From: G963663735 sp963663735
Lineage (GTDB): Bacteria > Acidobacteriota > UBA6911 > RPQK01 > JAPXNP01
Reading direction: 5' to 3'
DNA: 64,000 nt
NCBI GenBank assembly: GCA_963663735.2
Contig: CAXXHN010000001.1
Span: 1,860,001-1,924,000 of the forward strand
Below, piece by piece: positions 8,564 to 16,743 of the stretch. Positions within the stretch are counted from its first letter, which is position 1. The number at the start of each line of letters is the position of its first letter. Under the pieces are notes generated by a model. That model worked only from the letters and a program-made list of their open reading frames with translations, searched no databases and was not told where the DNA came from. The position numbers and the translations under genes were made by a program.

Positions 8564-9697
8564 TCAGGTCAATACAGCATCATGGTCGATCTTACGCTGC
8601 TCTATAAACCGGGTTTTGCACCCTTTTCCGGGAATTTCTACTGTTTCCCAGACAGCTTCAAAGCAAGGGTAATGTGTCAGTTTCATTGTCCAATATTTTG
8701 AATTAGGCCAGGGATTTCGTTTCCGGTCTTCATAGCAGAACGGTTCAATTGACTGGTTTTGCTGATCTGCTGTCCTTTCTAATTCATTGAAAGAATATCG
8801 GATCAGGTAATCTGCTATATCGAATCCATTGTCTTTGTCAGCTTTACTAGCATTTTTCTCTAGCAAATCGTTTGTAGTAATTGAAATATTAGGGATATGC
8901 TGCTTTATCTCTTGAGCTTTAGCTTTCCATATATCGTATGCCCCAAGATCAGGGAATAGAACAACCTTACGTCCGGACAGCACCTGGAATTTCTCAATTA
9001 ATAATCCATTCTTTTGTCCTGTTGCCAGCCAAATTAGATCTGGGAAATATGTACTGGCGATTATTGCGCTCTTTTCGCTTTCGGTAATCGCTACAGGGTG
9101 ATTTGGAAGCTCCTTTAAAAGATGTTCACCAAAAAGGCACTGTTTCAGATTAAAGGGCTTCAGTTGCAAGATGGAATGAATCCAGTTCACATGATTAAAA
9201 GGTTCTTTAATTCGTCGCCCAGTTTCGGAATCATAGAGCATGACCTTTCCGGTTCTAATCATGTTGGCTCGGTCTACCTGCCAGAATACCGTGGCACTAG
9301 GCCAATGCTCTGAAGTGCCAATATGGTAACGTTCTATAAGTCTCTCGACTTCAGAGACAGAGAACAGGGCCTTAAGATAGGTTATAAAATTGTTATCGGT
9401 ACCTCTATTCAGACTTTTGGAAAATATATCGGCTGAAATATAGCTGGTTGGTTTCTCTTTAAACGATTTTTCAGTCTTATAACCCATACATAATAAGTTT
9501 GTATGTTCTTTTCTCGCTGCGTTCTCATAGGGGCTTAAGTGGTATCCGCAACTATCTTCCCGGTCACAGCGCCCATATTCCGAAGGTAAGAAGTGCCCTG
9601 ATACGGTATCGATATATCGCACGAACCGTTTCTGTCCGCAATCCGGACAGGTATGTTTTTTACTGCCAGGGTCTAATGTGAATTTGTAATTTGTCAT
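8564..9697 (-). CDS. DUF6371-type primase-like protein of mobile elements
   Basis: The 377-residue protein starts with a zinc-binding region (CPDCG near 18 and CDREDSCGY near 45). A TOPRIM-like core follows: a glutamate in VAITESEKSAI and an aspartate in VVLFPDLGAYDIW, as in primase and topoisomerase nucleotidyl-transfer domains. This layout matches DUF6371 proteins, which are known from plasmids and integrative elements and are thought to be primase-related. It follows the RepA-like ATPase on the same strand after 57 bases that hold a cluster of GCGTAA repeats. The family call rests on the pattern; primase activity is inferred. Confidence 0.75.
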   Translation of the reverse strand: MTNYKFTLDPGSKKHTCPDCGQKRFVRYIDTVSGHFLPSEYGRCDREDSCGYHLSPYENAARKEHTNLLCMGYKTEKSFKEKPTSYISADIFSKSLNRGTDNNFITYLKALFSVSEVERLIERYHIGTSEHWPSATVFWQVDRANMIRTGKVMLYDSETGRRIKEPFNHVNWIHSILQLKPFNLKQCLFGEHLLKELPNHPVAITESEKSAIIASTYFPDLIWLATGQKNGLLIEKFQVLSGRKVVLFPDLGAYDIWKAKAQEIKQHIPNISITTNDLLEKNASKADKDNGFDIADYLIRYSFNELERTADQQNQSIEPFCYEDRKRNPWPNSKYWTMKLTHYPCFEAVWETVEIPGKGCKTRFIEQRKIDHDAVLT

Positions 9698-9708
9698 GAT
9701 TTTCTATT

Positions 9709-9763
9709 GCGTAAGGTGCGTAAAGTGCGTAAGGGTTACGCTAGTTACGCATCTTACGCACTT
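9709..9763. repeat. Cluster of GCGTAA repeats, iteron-like, with long inverted repeat
   Basis: Three tandem 9-bp units (GCGTAAGGT, GCGTAAAGT, GCGTAAGGG) at 9709-9735 are followed by three GCGTAA boxes on the opposite strand up to 9763. The outer arms AAGTGCGTAAG (9723-9733) and CTTACGCACTT (9753-9763) are perfectly complementary. It lies between the ATPase and primase-like genes and overlaps the ATPase stop. Candidate replication origin or protein-binding operator; an RNA hairpin between genes is the alternative. Confidence 0.6.
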
Positions 9764-10815
9764 CCTAGTTTTTTAAGTCGATTTCTTACTGTACCTTCGG
9801 AAATGTGTAACAAACGGGCAATTTCCCGATTCGATTCTCCTTTTTCATGCAGTTTTAAAATCTCCGCATCTCTTTGTTCGATATCTTGGTCAGTTATTAG
9901 TCGCAGATGTTCCTTTTCAGAAACATATCCCAGAAATTCAAAATTAAGAAAATTGGAAGGCTTTTCTATTCGACAAAGACAAACATTTTCAGAATCATAA
10001 ATACATTCAGTATTTCTGCTTTTAATTTGCTTAAGGTACCGTAAAGCAGAGTCCTTACAACTCTCCCCAATGGCAAAAGCACTGTCACAGAAATTGATTA
10101 ACATTTTGCTGCCCTGTAAATCGTTTTTGTTCAGAGGTTTAGAGAAGTCTCTTTTAGGGGTATGTGCCAAAATCAGAATAGACAAAGAATATTTATCCTT
10201 AAGACGCTTTAGCTGCTTCATCAGGGGTAAGGCATTCTTAGCCTTTTCAGTATCGTTTTTTAAGTAGGTTATGTTATCGATAATAATTATTTTGATCCCT
10301 CTTTTATTTATTTCAGTTTCAAGCGAATGAATCAGATAATCTTCAAAACTCATTGTCTGTATGAACTCGTCTTGATCCGGATTTATTTCAGCTCTCAGGA
10401 AATTCTTGTCAAATGAGAAGTGATCTTTGAAGTTATCTGAATACCGTGCTTCAAACTGCTTTTCACTTAATTCGAAATCAAAATAGAGAACAGTCTGTTT
10501 TTCTGCTTCAAGAGTGAATCCTTCAATGGATATCCCCTCGCTGATACTTCTGGCTATTTGTACAGCCAAAATAGATTTCCCCAAGTTAGTATCAGCAAAT
10601 AGAATGCATAGTTCGGATTCATACCAGAATTCACTAAATAATTTTTGGGGGATGGGTCTCTTCTTTGCATCTTCCAGACATTTTTTTGCTGTCTTGACTA
10701 TGAAAAATCCTTTTGTATTTTCAATTTTTTCTAAATCCTGGGCGAGGCTTTTTTGCCAATCTGAGATTGGAATTATGGTCTCAGGTAAAGACTCTAAGTT
10801 TCTTTTACTGTCCAT
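9754..10815 (-). CDS. RepA-like AAA ATPase with C-terminal HTH
   Basis: A RecA-fold ATPase of the RepA/AAA_25 type, about 353 residues. Walker A is in FADTNLGKSILAVQIA, a Walker B-like strand is IKIIIIDNITYL, and a motif near ILILAHTPKRDF follows. The last 40 residues form a helix-turn-helix (EKGESNREIARLLHISEGTV). Such proteins act as replicative helicases or loaders on small plasmids and islands. The start at 10815 is chosen because GGGGAGG lies just before it; an upstream ATG at 10842 has no such site. It works beside the primase-like gene, which together look like a replication module. Confidence 0.8.
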   Translation of the reverse strand: MDSKRNLESLPETIIPISDWQKSLAQDLEKIENTKGFFIVKTAKKCLEDAKKRPIPQKLFSEFWYESELCILFADTNLGKSILAVQIARSISEGISIEGFTLEAEKQTVLYFDFELSEKQFEARYSDNFKDHFSFDKNFLRAEINPDQDEFIQTMSFEDYLIHSLETEINKRGIKIIIIDNITYLKNDTEKAKNALPLMKQLKRLKDKYSLSILILAHTPKRDFSKPLNKNDLQGSKMLINFCDSAFAIGESCKDSALRYLKQIKSRNTECIYDSENVCLCRIEKPSNFLNFEFLGYVSEKEHLRLITDQDIEQRDAEILKLHEKGESNREIARLLHISEGTVRNRLKKLGSA

Positions 10816-10931
10816 GTGGTCCTCCCCTGTCAAGCGTTCCATAAGATCCAGATATAAATTGAATAAGACAGGCGAGAGTGATAATCTGAAGTTGATCCCA
10901 GCACTTGCACGCCTTGTAAGTGTTTTTGATT

Positions 10932-10963
10932 AGGGCTTCAGTAGTTGCCGCTACTGAAGCCCT
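10932..10963. terminator. Strong hairpin between excisionase and ATPase genes
   Basis: A perfect 13-bp stem (AGGGCTTCAGTAG with CTACTGAAGCCCT) encloses a 6-base loop. On the plus strand it is followed by TTTG; on the minus strand, the direction of the genes, by AATC. It may end or attenuate transcription from the excisionase gene, but the missing T-tract in that direction leaves this open. Confidence 0.45.
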
Positions 10964-10983
10964 TTGTCTGATCTTGCTCCACA

Positions 10984-11232
10984 TTACGCCACCCCCTGAA
11001 TATTTTCATTAATCCATTCATCAAGATCTGAGAGGCGGTAGCGAACAGCTTTCCCAAGTTTTACAAATGGTGGGCCAGGAACTATCCCGGTTCGGTTCCC
11101 CTCAGAACGGCGGCGGCGCAAAAATGCCAGTGACACGCTACAGTATTTTGCTGCTTCCTGCTCAGGTATTAGGTTTGGGGAACAATTTTCATCTCTGAGT
11201 TCTTCAACTTTTTTGTAATAATTTTTTTTCAT
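10984..11232 (-). CDS. AlpA/excisionase-like small DNA-binding protein
   Basis: The 82-residue protein has a winged helix-turn-helix of the excisionase/MerR type. EQEAAKYCSVSLAFLRRRR contains the recognition helix, and FVKLGKAVRYRLSDLDEWI is the usual wing and end of AlpA-like factors. In islands these proteins control excision and often activate the integrase. The start at 11232 has GGAG seven bases upstream; an alternative ATG lies at 11244. The upstream region carries palindromes that could be its operators. Confidence 0.78.
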   Translation of the reverse strand: MKKNYYKKVEELRDENCSPNLIPEQEAAKYCSVSLAFLRRRRSEGNRTGIVPGPPFVKLGKAVRYRLSDLDEWINENIQGVA

Positions 11233-11360
11233 TTTTTTCTCCATGATTATTATTGAATGAACTAATAATTTACAATGCTTGTGTGATAAAAGATATCATA
11301 GAATATAAAAATGATGCAATTTTATTCTAAAGAAAAATATATTTATATCAATAAGATACA

Positions 11361-11445
11361 GGGGAGTACTGGGGAGTGTAGTCCTGTACAGTACATACTA
11401 GATATTCTGTACATACTGTATAGACAGTACTGTACAGTATGTAGT
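11361..11445. promoter_or_regulatory. Cluster of CTGTACAG palindromes, putative operators
   Basis: The palindrome CTGTACAG occurs at 11384-11391 and 11430-11437. AGTACT, GTACAT and CAGTACTG elements lie between and beside them. They sit about 140-200 bases upstream of the excisionase start. Repeated dyads in front of the element's regulatory gene suggest a repressor or activator target. The protein that binds is unknown. Confidence 0.5.
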
Positions 11446-11579
11446 ATTTCAAACCTCTTAATTGATATTTAATATAATTATATATACCTGAAGTAGGAGT
11501 TGACTAGCCAACAATTCTGAATAAACCTGGAGATTTTAGATTTAGCTATGTGCTAAGTTTTAGGGTCTTTTTTATTTTG

Positions 11580-11660
11580 ATTTTCCGTTTTCGTTATTCT
11601 TCCAGCGCCTCTTGCAGATTTCCTGGCGCCAGGTGTGCATATCGCTGAGTCATTTTTGAC
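11580..11660 (-). pseudogene. Decayed 3' fragment of a second tyrosine integrase
   Basis: Read on the minus strand this gives KMTQRYAHLAPGNLQEALEE and then a stop. This is almost the same as the integrase end at 12829-14085 (MTQRYAHLAPGNLQEAVKAL). Similarity at DNA level begins near 11580 and stops abruptly after the GAGTCATTTTT sequence. Only about 27 codons remain, so it is a remnant from an earlier element or an internal duplication. Confidence 0.75.
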
Positions 11661-11904
11661 TAAGAGTGTAAAAGAGAACGGTCATTTGGAGATTTGGAAG
11701 GCGTAGTATATGGTTTTGTGGTAGTTCTTAAAGATAGGCACTAACCGGGTGTACGGGTGTAACAATTACTTTTTCATTATTTAGTTCCGTAATAGAAAGG
11801 CTTTACACGAATCGAGGTTATCGAGGGGGCAGTAGAAAGAACAGAGAGGAGCGAGCGAGGATACTTGATGTCCTAGTTCCTCTACCTTGTCACATGGCTT
11901 TTTG

Positions 11905-12648
11905 TTAATTCCCGTCTCGTTGTCGTATATGTTCCTGTGTTTCCTCTGGAACAGTTTCTTTGTAGAGGGCCTCTAATTCCTTTGGTTTAGTTATCAACTC
12001 GTCGGCAATAAAATTCAGGATTCGGAATAGGTTGAGAGCAATATCTCTATTGTCATCCAAGTTTATTTGTCCTGGATGAACAGCATTATTCCCAACTACT
12101 CTTACTATATCAAGCGCCTGTTGGATTTTTACGCTAAGGCCTTCAGAAACTAGGTCCTTAATATCGCTGTTAATATCTTTTCCGTCCTTACCTATTTGCT
12201 TCAATAAATTTTGTAAAGCAAGCCGTAACAGCGCAGCTGCACCTTTAGGCGAATCCAAATAGATAGTGGCGGCTTCTTGATATAGTTTTTTAATTTCATC
12301 CCCCATGTCGACATTAGGAGACGGTAATGCTGGTTTTCTGGGGTAAACCATTTTTCGGGAAATCCATAAAGAAACTTCATTGCATGATGAACAGGTAGCA
12401 ACAGCGAAATTTTCAGGAATATAATTTTGCATATCTTGAGATAATTCATCTTCTAAACTCTTTAAAAACCCTGCTATAGCCTCCTGCTGATAGGCTTGGA
12501 TTCCGGATCTATAATCAAGAAAGAAATGTTTAATAAGTCTGTAGACTATCAAGTGGGCATAGTCTAAATTGAACCAGCGCTGCTGAGCGATAGTTTGACA
12601 GTGAGGACACTGAAATTTATCCTTCTTATAGGTGGGATAATCTTCCAA
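11905..12648 (-). CDS. DUF4145 domain protein
   Basis: The 247-residue protein starts with a zinc-knuckle-like CPHC (14-17) and has a second pair CSSC near 86. Its C-terminal half fits DUF4145: YLDSPKGAAALLRLALQNLL, then VRVVGNNAVHPGQI, a helical region also found attached to restriction enzymes. The start is a TTG eight bases after AAGGAG. It stands alone between the integrase and the excisionase, which is a usual spot for island cargo. A defence role is inferred from this family association and from the Type III system nearby. Confidence 0.75.
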   Translation of the reverse strand: MEDYPTYKKDKFQCPHCQTIAQQRWFNLDYAHLIVYRLIKHFFLDYRSGIQAYQQEAIAGFLKSLEDELSQDMQNYIPENFAVATCSSCNEVSLWISRKMVYPRKPALPSPNVDMGDEIKKLYQEAATIYLDSPKGAAALLRLALQNLLKQIGKDGKDINSDIKDLVSEGLSVKIQQALDIVRVVGNNAVHPGQINLDDNRDIALNLFRILNFIADELITKPKELEALYKETVPEETQEHIRQRDGN

Positions 12649-12828
12649 TTTTGTTTCTCCTTAAGGATAAAACCATATTGAGGATGCATATACAGGCTGC
12701 ATAAAAAAAGACAAATTCAGGCATTTAATTTTTTTGTAAAAGGTTGCCGTATCTTCTTGTTTTACATTCTTAGCATTAACACATCAATTATTTACTGAGT
12801 GGTCTCTAGGCTTCATTTTTTTATACTG

Positions 12829-14085
12829 CTACCCCGTTTCCAGTGTCAACTTTTTTATTTCCCGTTTTCGTTTTTCATCCAGTGCTTTTACAGCTTCTTG
12901 CAAATTGCCTGGTGCCAGGTGGGCATATCGCTGAGTCATTTTGAAATCAGAATGTCCCATTAGTTCCATTACCGTATAAGGCTGTACTCCCTCCTGCATC
13001 AAGGTACTTGCATAGTGGTGTCTGAGGTCATGGAACCTGAATTCAGTGATATCGGCAGCCTTTAGGAGATTTTTAAAAGAGGTAGTGATATTGTCCAGGC
13101 GCTTTCCTTTGCTGTTAGGAAAAACAAAATCTTCTGGTTTTCTGTATTTTGTTATTTTCTTCCACTCAGAAAAAACTTCAATGTTTTCAGAGTCCAGCGG
13201 GACTGTTCTGCTTTTGCCAGACTTGGACCCTTGCGCTTTTACCTGTAACAATTTTGTTTTGAGGTTTATGTCTGCCCAGACAAGATTGAATAGTTCGCCA
13301 CGGCGTAGCCCTGTCAACATAGCTGTTAAAACAAGGGGGGTGAGATGGTCGCAGAATAAACCAATTTCAGGGAGTTGATCATAATGCCTTTCCTGTCTCC
13401 AGAGATTAGAACGTTCACGCTCTCCTCTTTTTGAGTCATCCCGGTTCTTTAATGCTTCCCGCAATCTGGCTTCTTCTTCAGGGTCTAAAAACCGAGGATG
13501 TTCATTTGCCACTTTCAGTTTTTGAACTTTTCCCTGAAAGGGATGTTGCTTGATGTATCCCCAAACATAGGCAAATTTGAGAAGGGTTTGGATATTGGCA
13601 ATTTCTCTATTAATGGTAGCGTTTGCGACTCCGGAATTTTTTCTATCAGTTATGTATTTTTGCATATTCAGGGGTGTGAAAAACTCGAGTTTCCAGTTTC
13701 CAACCCGGGAACATATGGATTCATATCTTTTGATAGCCTTAATTGGATCATTAGAGGTTGTTTTAATTCTGTTCTTATATTTTTTGTGAAAAAATTCAGA
13801 AAAGGTAACAATTGATTTTTGCTTTTTTTCTTCAATGGGATCTTTGCCGCTAGCAGCCTCTACCTTTTTTTTCCGGGCAAGGTCCCTCGCTATGGAGACT
13901 GTCAGGCTTTTAGCGTCTCCCAACCTGAAGCGTTTTCCCTGACTGTATTCAATATAAAAGGTTTTGCTTCCTGAAGGCTGAACCCTGACAAGTAATCCTT
14001 TGATTTCAGTGTCCCGGACCTCATAGGGTTTTGCATCTGGGAAGAGTTGTTTCACTAACGTATTATTCAGCTTTTTAATTGCCAT
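12829..14085 (-). CDS. int: Tyrosine site-specific integrase of the island
   Basis: About 418 residues. The N-terminal arm-binding domain (DUF4102-like: VRDTEIKGLLVRVQPSGSKT) is followed by a SAM-like core-binding domain and the catalytic domain. Catalytic residues are visible: R in LTGLRRGEL, HDLRHHYAS, the GHSDF motif and the tyrosine of TQRYAHLAPG. P4-type integrases of this layout insert into tRNA 3' ends, which agrees with the att repeats. The start at 14085 follows AGGA by six bases; a TTG at 14100 is possible. The gene reads away from attR, at the end far from the tRNA. Confidence 0.95.
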   Translation of the reverse strand: MAIKKLNNTLVKQLFPDAKPYEVRDTEIKGLLVRVQPSGSKTFYIEYSQGKRFRLGDAKSLTVSIARDLARKKKVEAASGKDPIEEKKQKSIVTFSEFFHKKYKNRIKTTSNDPIKAIKRYESICSRVGNWKLEFFTPLNMQKYITDRKNSGVANATINREIANIQTLLKFAYVWGYIKQHPFQGKVQKLKVANEHPRFLDPEEEARLREALKNRDDSKRGERERSNLWRQERHYDQLPEIGLFCDHLTPLVLTAMLTGLRRGELFNLVWADINLKTKLLQVKAQGSKSGKSRTVPLDSENIEVFSEWKKITKYRKPEDFVFPNSKGKRLDNITTSFKNLLKAADITEFRFHDLRHHYASTLMQEGVQPYTVMELMGHSDFKMTQRYAHLAPGNLQEAVKALDEKRKREIKKLTLETG

Positions 14086-14103
14086 TTTTTCCTGTTTCAA
14101 ATC

Positions 14104-14125
14104 CTGTAAGTGAATATTAAGTGAA
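14104..14125 (+). repeat. Putative integrase arm-type site, right end
   Basis: Exact copy, in the same orientation, of the 22 bases at 3758-3779 (two TAAGTGAA boxes separated by TAT). It lies just upstream of the integrase start, so binding could also control the integrase promoter. Confidence 0.6.
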
Positions 14126-14262
14126 ATTCAGCGCAAAAACAGAATAACAGGTTATACAAAAAAAGCAAAGATGATGATTCGGTATACATTTTAAGTCTAT
14201 AAATATTAACAATTAAAGTGATTTTATTTTATATGTATTGATGCTAACTTTTCGTGATCAAT

Positions 14263-14312
14263 CGCATTCGTAATGCGTAGGTTGGGGGTTCAATTCCCTT
14301 CGCCGGCTCCAG
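14263..14312 (+). repeat. attR: second copy of the 50-bp att repeat
   Basis: Identical to 3665-3714. It holds the displaced 3' part of the original tRNA-Thr gene, without the 5' half, so it is not a second tRNA. Marks the right boundary of the island. Confidence 0.93.
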
Positions 14313-14405
14313 CCTTTCCAGAGGTAATTGAGGGACTTTCCAGCTAACTTGAATTATTCAGGGAATGCCGTGGTTTTATGTTGGGGATAAAATTAACTTA
14401 TAAAA

Positions 14406-15410
14406 CTATTTAACCCACAACACCCCTCTGGGACCAATTTTTATCGGGTTGAATCCCTTTTGGATAACAAATTCTTTCAGGTTTTGTTCAAACCTATTTT
14501 CATGGCCTGTGTAAAAGTATTTAGGTTTGAATTTCTGGTAAAAAGATTCGAAGTTTTTGATACTGGTAAATTTGGTGTCAGGAACCTTTTCGCATGACCC
14601 TACACGCCAACTGAACACACCATTGGCAAATTCCGGATAAATTTTGCAGCCTCCTTCAAGGCAATAAAGGGGCGATAGGCTCACCACTTTTTCGTCCTTT
14701 ACGATTTGTTTAATTTTCAAACCATTTGTATGGATTTCTTTCAAATATGTAGAATCCAGTCTGCCATAGGCATGGATGATGTAAGAAGAATCCCATGCCA
14801 AGACCACAAGTATGAGAATCCCTAATAGGCGAGAAAGAGATTTGTTTTTAAATATTTCAAAATCTGAAATTAGCAGATAAAGATTCAGAATCTGGAATAT
14901 TACAATGATATAAAAATATTGTTCATGAATTACTTCTCTTGAAATGGTTCCTATAAATGCAAATATGACAATCAGAAGAGCAAGCAGCAGATCTCTATGA
15001 AAAATAATGTTTTTTCGATGTTTAATTAAAAAGGAAATGGAAACCAACGTTGACAGAACCGGCAATAACATTTGTTTGTTAAAAAAGTTTTGTAAACACA
15101 AATTAAGATATTGCTCAGGCCCGGGCATACGCCCCGCTTCACGCAAAAAGATCGGGTCAAGCCAAAAATGGTAATCAAAAATGCTGTAGGTGAAAACCTC
15201 AAAAGCCTCCTTGCTTGCGATCAAAATGAGTAAGGGCAAGATACTCAAAATAAAACCTGATGATAAAACTGAAATTCTTAAAATAATTTTTTTGAAGGAT
15301 ATTTTTTCAAAACCAACAATCAAAATCAGGAAGAACGGCATGATGGCAAAAATGTAAGTTAGCTTTGCCATGACGGCAAGGCCAATCAACATCCCAATAA
15401 AAAAAAGCAA
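14406..15410 (-). CDS. GT-C membrane glycosyltransferase, C-terminal part (frameshifted gene)
   Basis: About 334 residues with many hydrophobic segments, then a soluble tail from about residue 230 (ending FNPIKIGPRGVLWV). It continues the protein coded by 15386-15913 in another frame. Start is nominal: the first codon is a TTG inside a T-run and probably not a true initiation. The whole protein resembles the ArnT/PMT-like family (GT39/GT83), which moves sugars from lipid carriers outside the membrane. Substrate unknown. Confidence 0.75.
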   Translation of the reverse strand: MLFFIGMLIGLAVMAKLTYIFAIMPFFLILIVGFEKISFKKIILRISVLSSGFILSILPLLILIASKEAFEVFTYSIFDYHFWLDPIFLREAGRMPGPEQYLNLCLQNFFNKQMLLPVLSTLVSISFLIKHRKNIIFHRDLLLALLIVIFAFIGTISREVIHEQYFYIIVIFQILNLYLLISDFEIFKNKSLSRLLGILILVVLAWDSSYIIHAYGRLDSTYLKEIHTNGLKIKQIVKDEKVVSLSPLYCLEGGCKIYPEFANGVFSWRVGSCEKVPDTKFTSIKNFESFYQKFKPKYFYTGHENRFEQNLKEFVIQKGFNPIKIGPRGVLWVK

Positions 15411-15913
15411 AATATTTTTGTTATTTTAAAGAATTTTTCAAATAAGAAAAAAGCCAAAACAATCAACATGACGGGAAAATCATGGCTCCAACTTAAAGTA
15501 GCAGAGAACCTGAATATTTGCGTTGAAATAATTAGAAACAGGGCGGATAACGAAAAAAAGACGGCTTTGGTTTTTGATAATAATTCAAATCTCTTAACGA
15601 TCAAGAGATAAATCAGGAGCAAATAGATCAGCACACAAAATACTGAAAACAATCGGGCCGATAATACCAGGTGACTGGTAAAACAAAACAATCCTGCATA
15701 GATGTAAGGCAGATATGGTAAATGGTGGTAATAAAAATCATGGTAAGGAACATATCCATCTTTGATGAGTTCGGCACAGGCAATATATTGATTCTCATCG
15801 TGATTGATTCTTTTAGTTAAAGCCTGTGAAACAAGAAATCCTGAAATAATTAGAAAAGTAACCAAAATTACGGTTATCCGAATCCAATGATCATTAAATT
15901 TCGTTTTCCCCAA
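15386..15913 (-). CDS. GT-C membrane glycosyltransferase, N-terminal part (frameshifted gene)
   Basis: The 175-residue part starts with a membrane helix and then has RINHDENQY, the acidic first-loop motif of GT-C transferases, followed by YYHHLPYLPYIYAG and further membrane helices. The frame is lost in a run of eight T on the coding strand (15399-15406). One extra T gives IFCFFFIGMLIG and joins both parts into about 500 residues, normal for the family. It starts at TTG. Homopolymer length makes sequencing error or slippage plausible. Confidence 0.75.
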   Translation of the reverse strand: MGKTKFNDHWIRITVILVTFLIISGFLVSQALTKRINHDENQYIACAELIKDGYVPYHDFYYHHLPYLPYIYAGLFCFTSHLVLSARLFSVFCVLIYLLLIYLLIVKRFELLSKTKAVFFSLSALFLIISTQIFRFSATLSWSHDFPVMLIVLAFFLFEKFFKITKIFCFFLLGC

Positions 15914-15975
15914 AATTATTTCATCCTCTTTGATGATCTGTATACTTATTCATACAATCTTCCTGTTGCTCTCCT

Positions 15976-16743
15976 CTAACAATACTTCTCACGAAATTTT
16001 TTCGAAATCTTCAGCAAATCGGGCGGGAGGATTTCTTTCGCCCTGGTGGTTATCTCATCCGGGACACCTCCGTAGAAGGCTTCGGCTATTCCTCCAGTAA
16101 TGCAGGCCAGGGTATCGCTGTCGCCTCCCAGGGAGACAGCGTTGCGGATTGCGTCTTCGTATGAATCCGAATCAAGGAAAGCAACGATGGCTTCCGGAAC
16201 GGTTTCCTGGCAGGATTCGTTGAAACGGTAAGACGGGCGGATATCGTCAACAGTGCGGTCCAGGTTGTAGCCGAACTGGTCTGTGATCCTGGCCCTGATG
16301 GTTTCCTTGCCGCTTCCTGTTCTGGCGAGGAAGACGGCAAGCGTTGTTGCCTCAGCCCCTTTGATTCCCTCGGGATGGTTGTGGGTGATTTCGGCTGATT
16401 TCCGGGCCTGCTCCAGGACATCTTTCTCATTTGAAAAGGCAAATCCCACCGGGCTCACCCGCATCGCCGATCCGTTGCCCCAGCTGTTGTAGGGTGAATA
16501 ATCATCGGACAAAAGCCAGCAAATGAAACGTCCCCCGTAGCCGGAATCAGGGTATTTCCGCCCGATCCTCCTGATGGAATCCAGGTAGGATCCGCCTGAA
16601 AGGATGGCGTCGGCAACAGCGACCGTGAGGACCGTGTCATCCGTGAAGGTACAGCGATCATCGAACAGGGGGAAGTCCTTGGTTTTGATCTGGTCGAACT
16701 CGTAAATGGATCCGATAATGTCTCCGGCTATTGCTCCTATCAT
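15976..16743 (-). CDS. ADP-ribosylglycohydrolase family protein (DraG-like)
   Basis: The 255-residue protein shows the two metal-binding clusters of the family: FTDDTVLTVAVADAI near residue 33 and GGDSDTLACITGGIAEAF near 203. The family removes ADP-ribose from proteins, DNA or small molecules with two Mg ions. No signal peptide is seen, so it is cytoplasmic. No ADP-ribosyltransferase (DraT) gene is nearby. A second, exported and more divergent member lies at 55079-56353. Substrate is unknown. Confidence 0.9.
   Translation of the reverse strand: MIGAIAGDIIGSIYEFDQIKTKDFPLFDDRCTFTDDTVLTVAVADAILSGGSYLDSIRRIGRKYPDSGYGGRFICWLLSDDYSPYNSWGNGSAMRVSPVGFAFSNEKDVLEQARKSAEITHNHPEGIKGAEATTLAVFLARTGSGKETIRARITDQFGYNLDRTVDDIRPSYRFNESCQETVPEAIVAFLDSDSYEDAIRNAVSLGGDSDTLACITGGIAEAFYGGVPDEITTRAKEILPPDLLKISKKFREKYC

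Larger units (their letters stand above)
11245..11904. other. AT-rich control region of the island
   Basis: 660 bases without an intact gene. Three things stand out: CTGTAC-rich palindromes at 11361-11445, a decayed integrase 3' fragment at 11580-11660, and otherwise AT-rich sequence with no clear promoter. The excisionase-replication operon starts from its left side. Confidence 0.6.
3665..14312. mobile_element. Integrative genomic island in tRNA-Thr with Type III restriction-modification cargo
   Basis: A 10.6-kb element lies between 50-bp att repeats. It holds, right to left, an integrase, a DUF4145 protein, an AlpA-like excisionase, a RepA-like ATPase, a primase-like DUF6371 protein and Type III mod and res. 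All genes read on the minus strand. It is clearly more AT-rich than the flanks. Short direct repeats resembling integrase arm sites lie just inside both ends. No capsid, portal, relaxase or conjugation genes are seen, so it resembles a satellite or phage-island type element. The integrase sits at the end away from the intact tRNA. Confidence 0.9.

Noticed and set aside
14263..14312. Second tRNA-Thr gene
   Set aside because: Only the 3' part from the anticodon stem onward is present, without acceptor 5' strand and D arm. It is attR.
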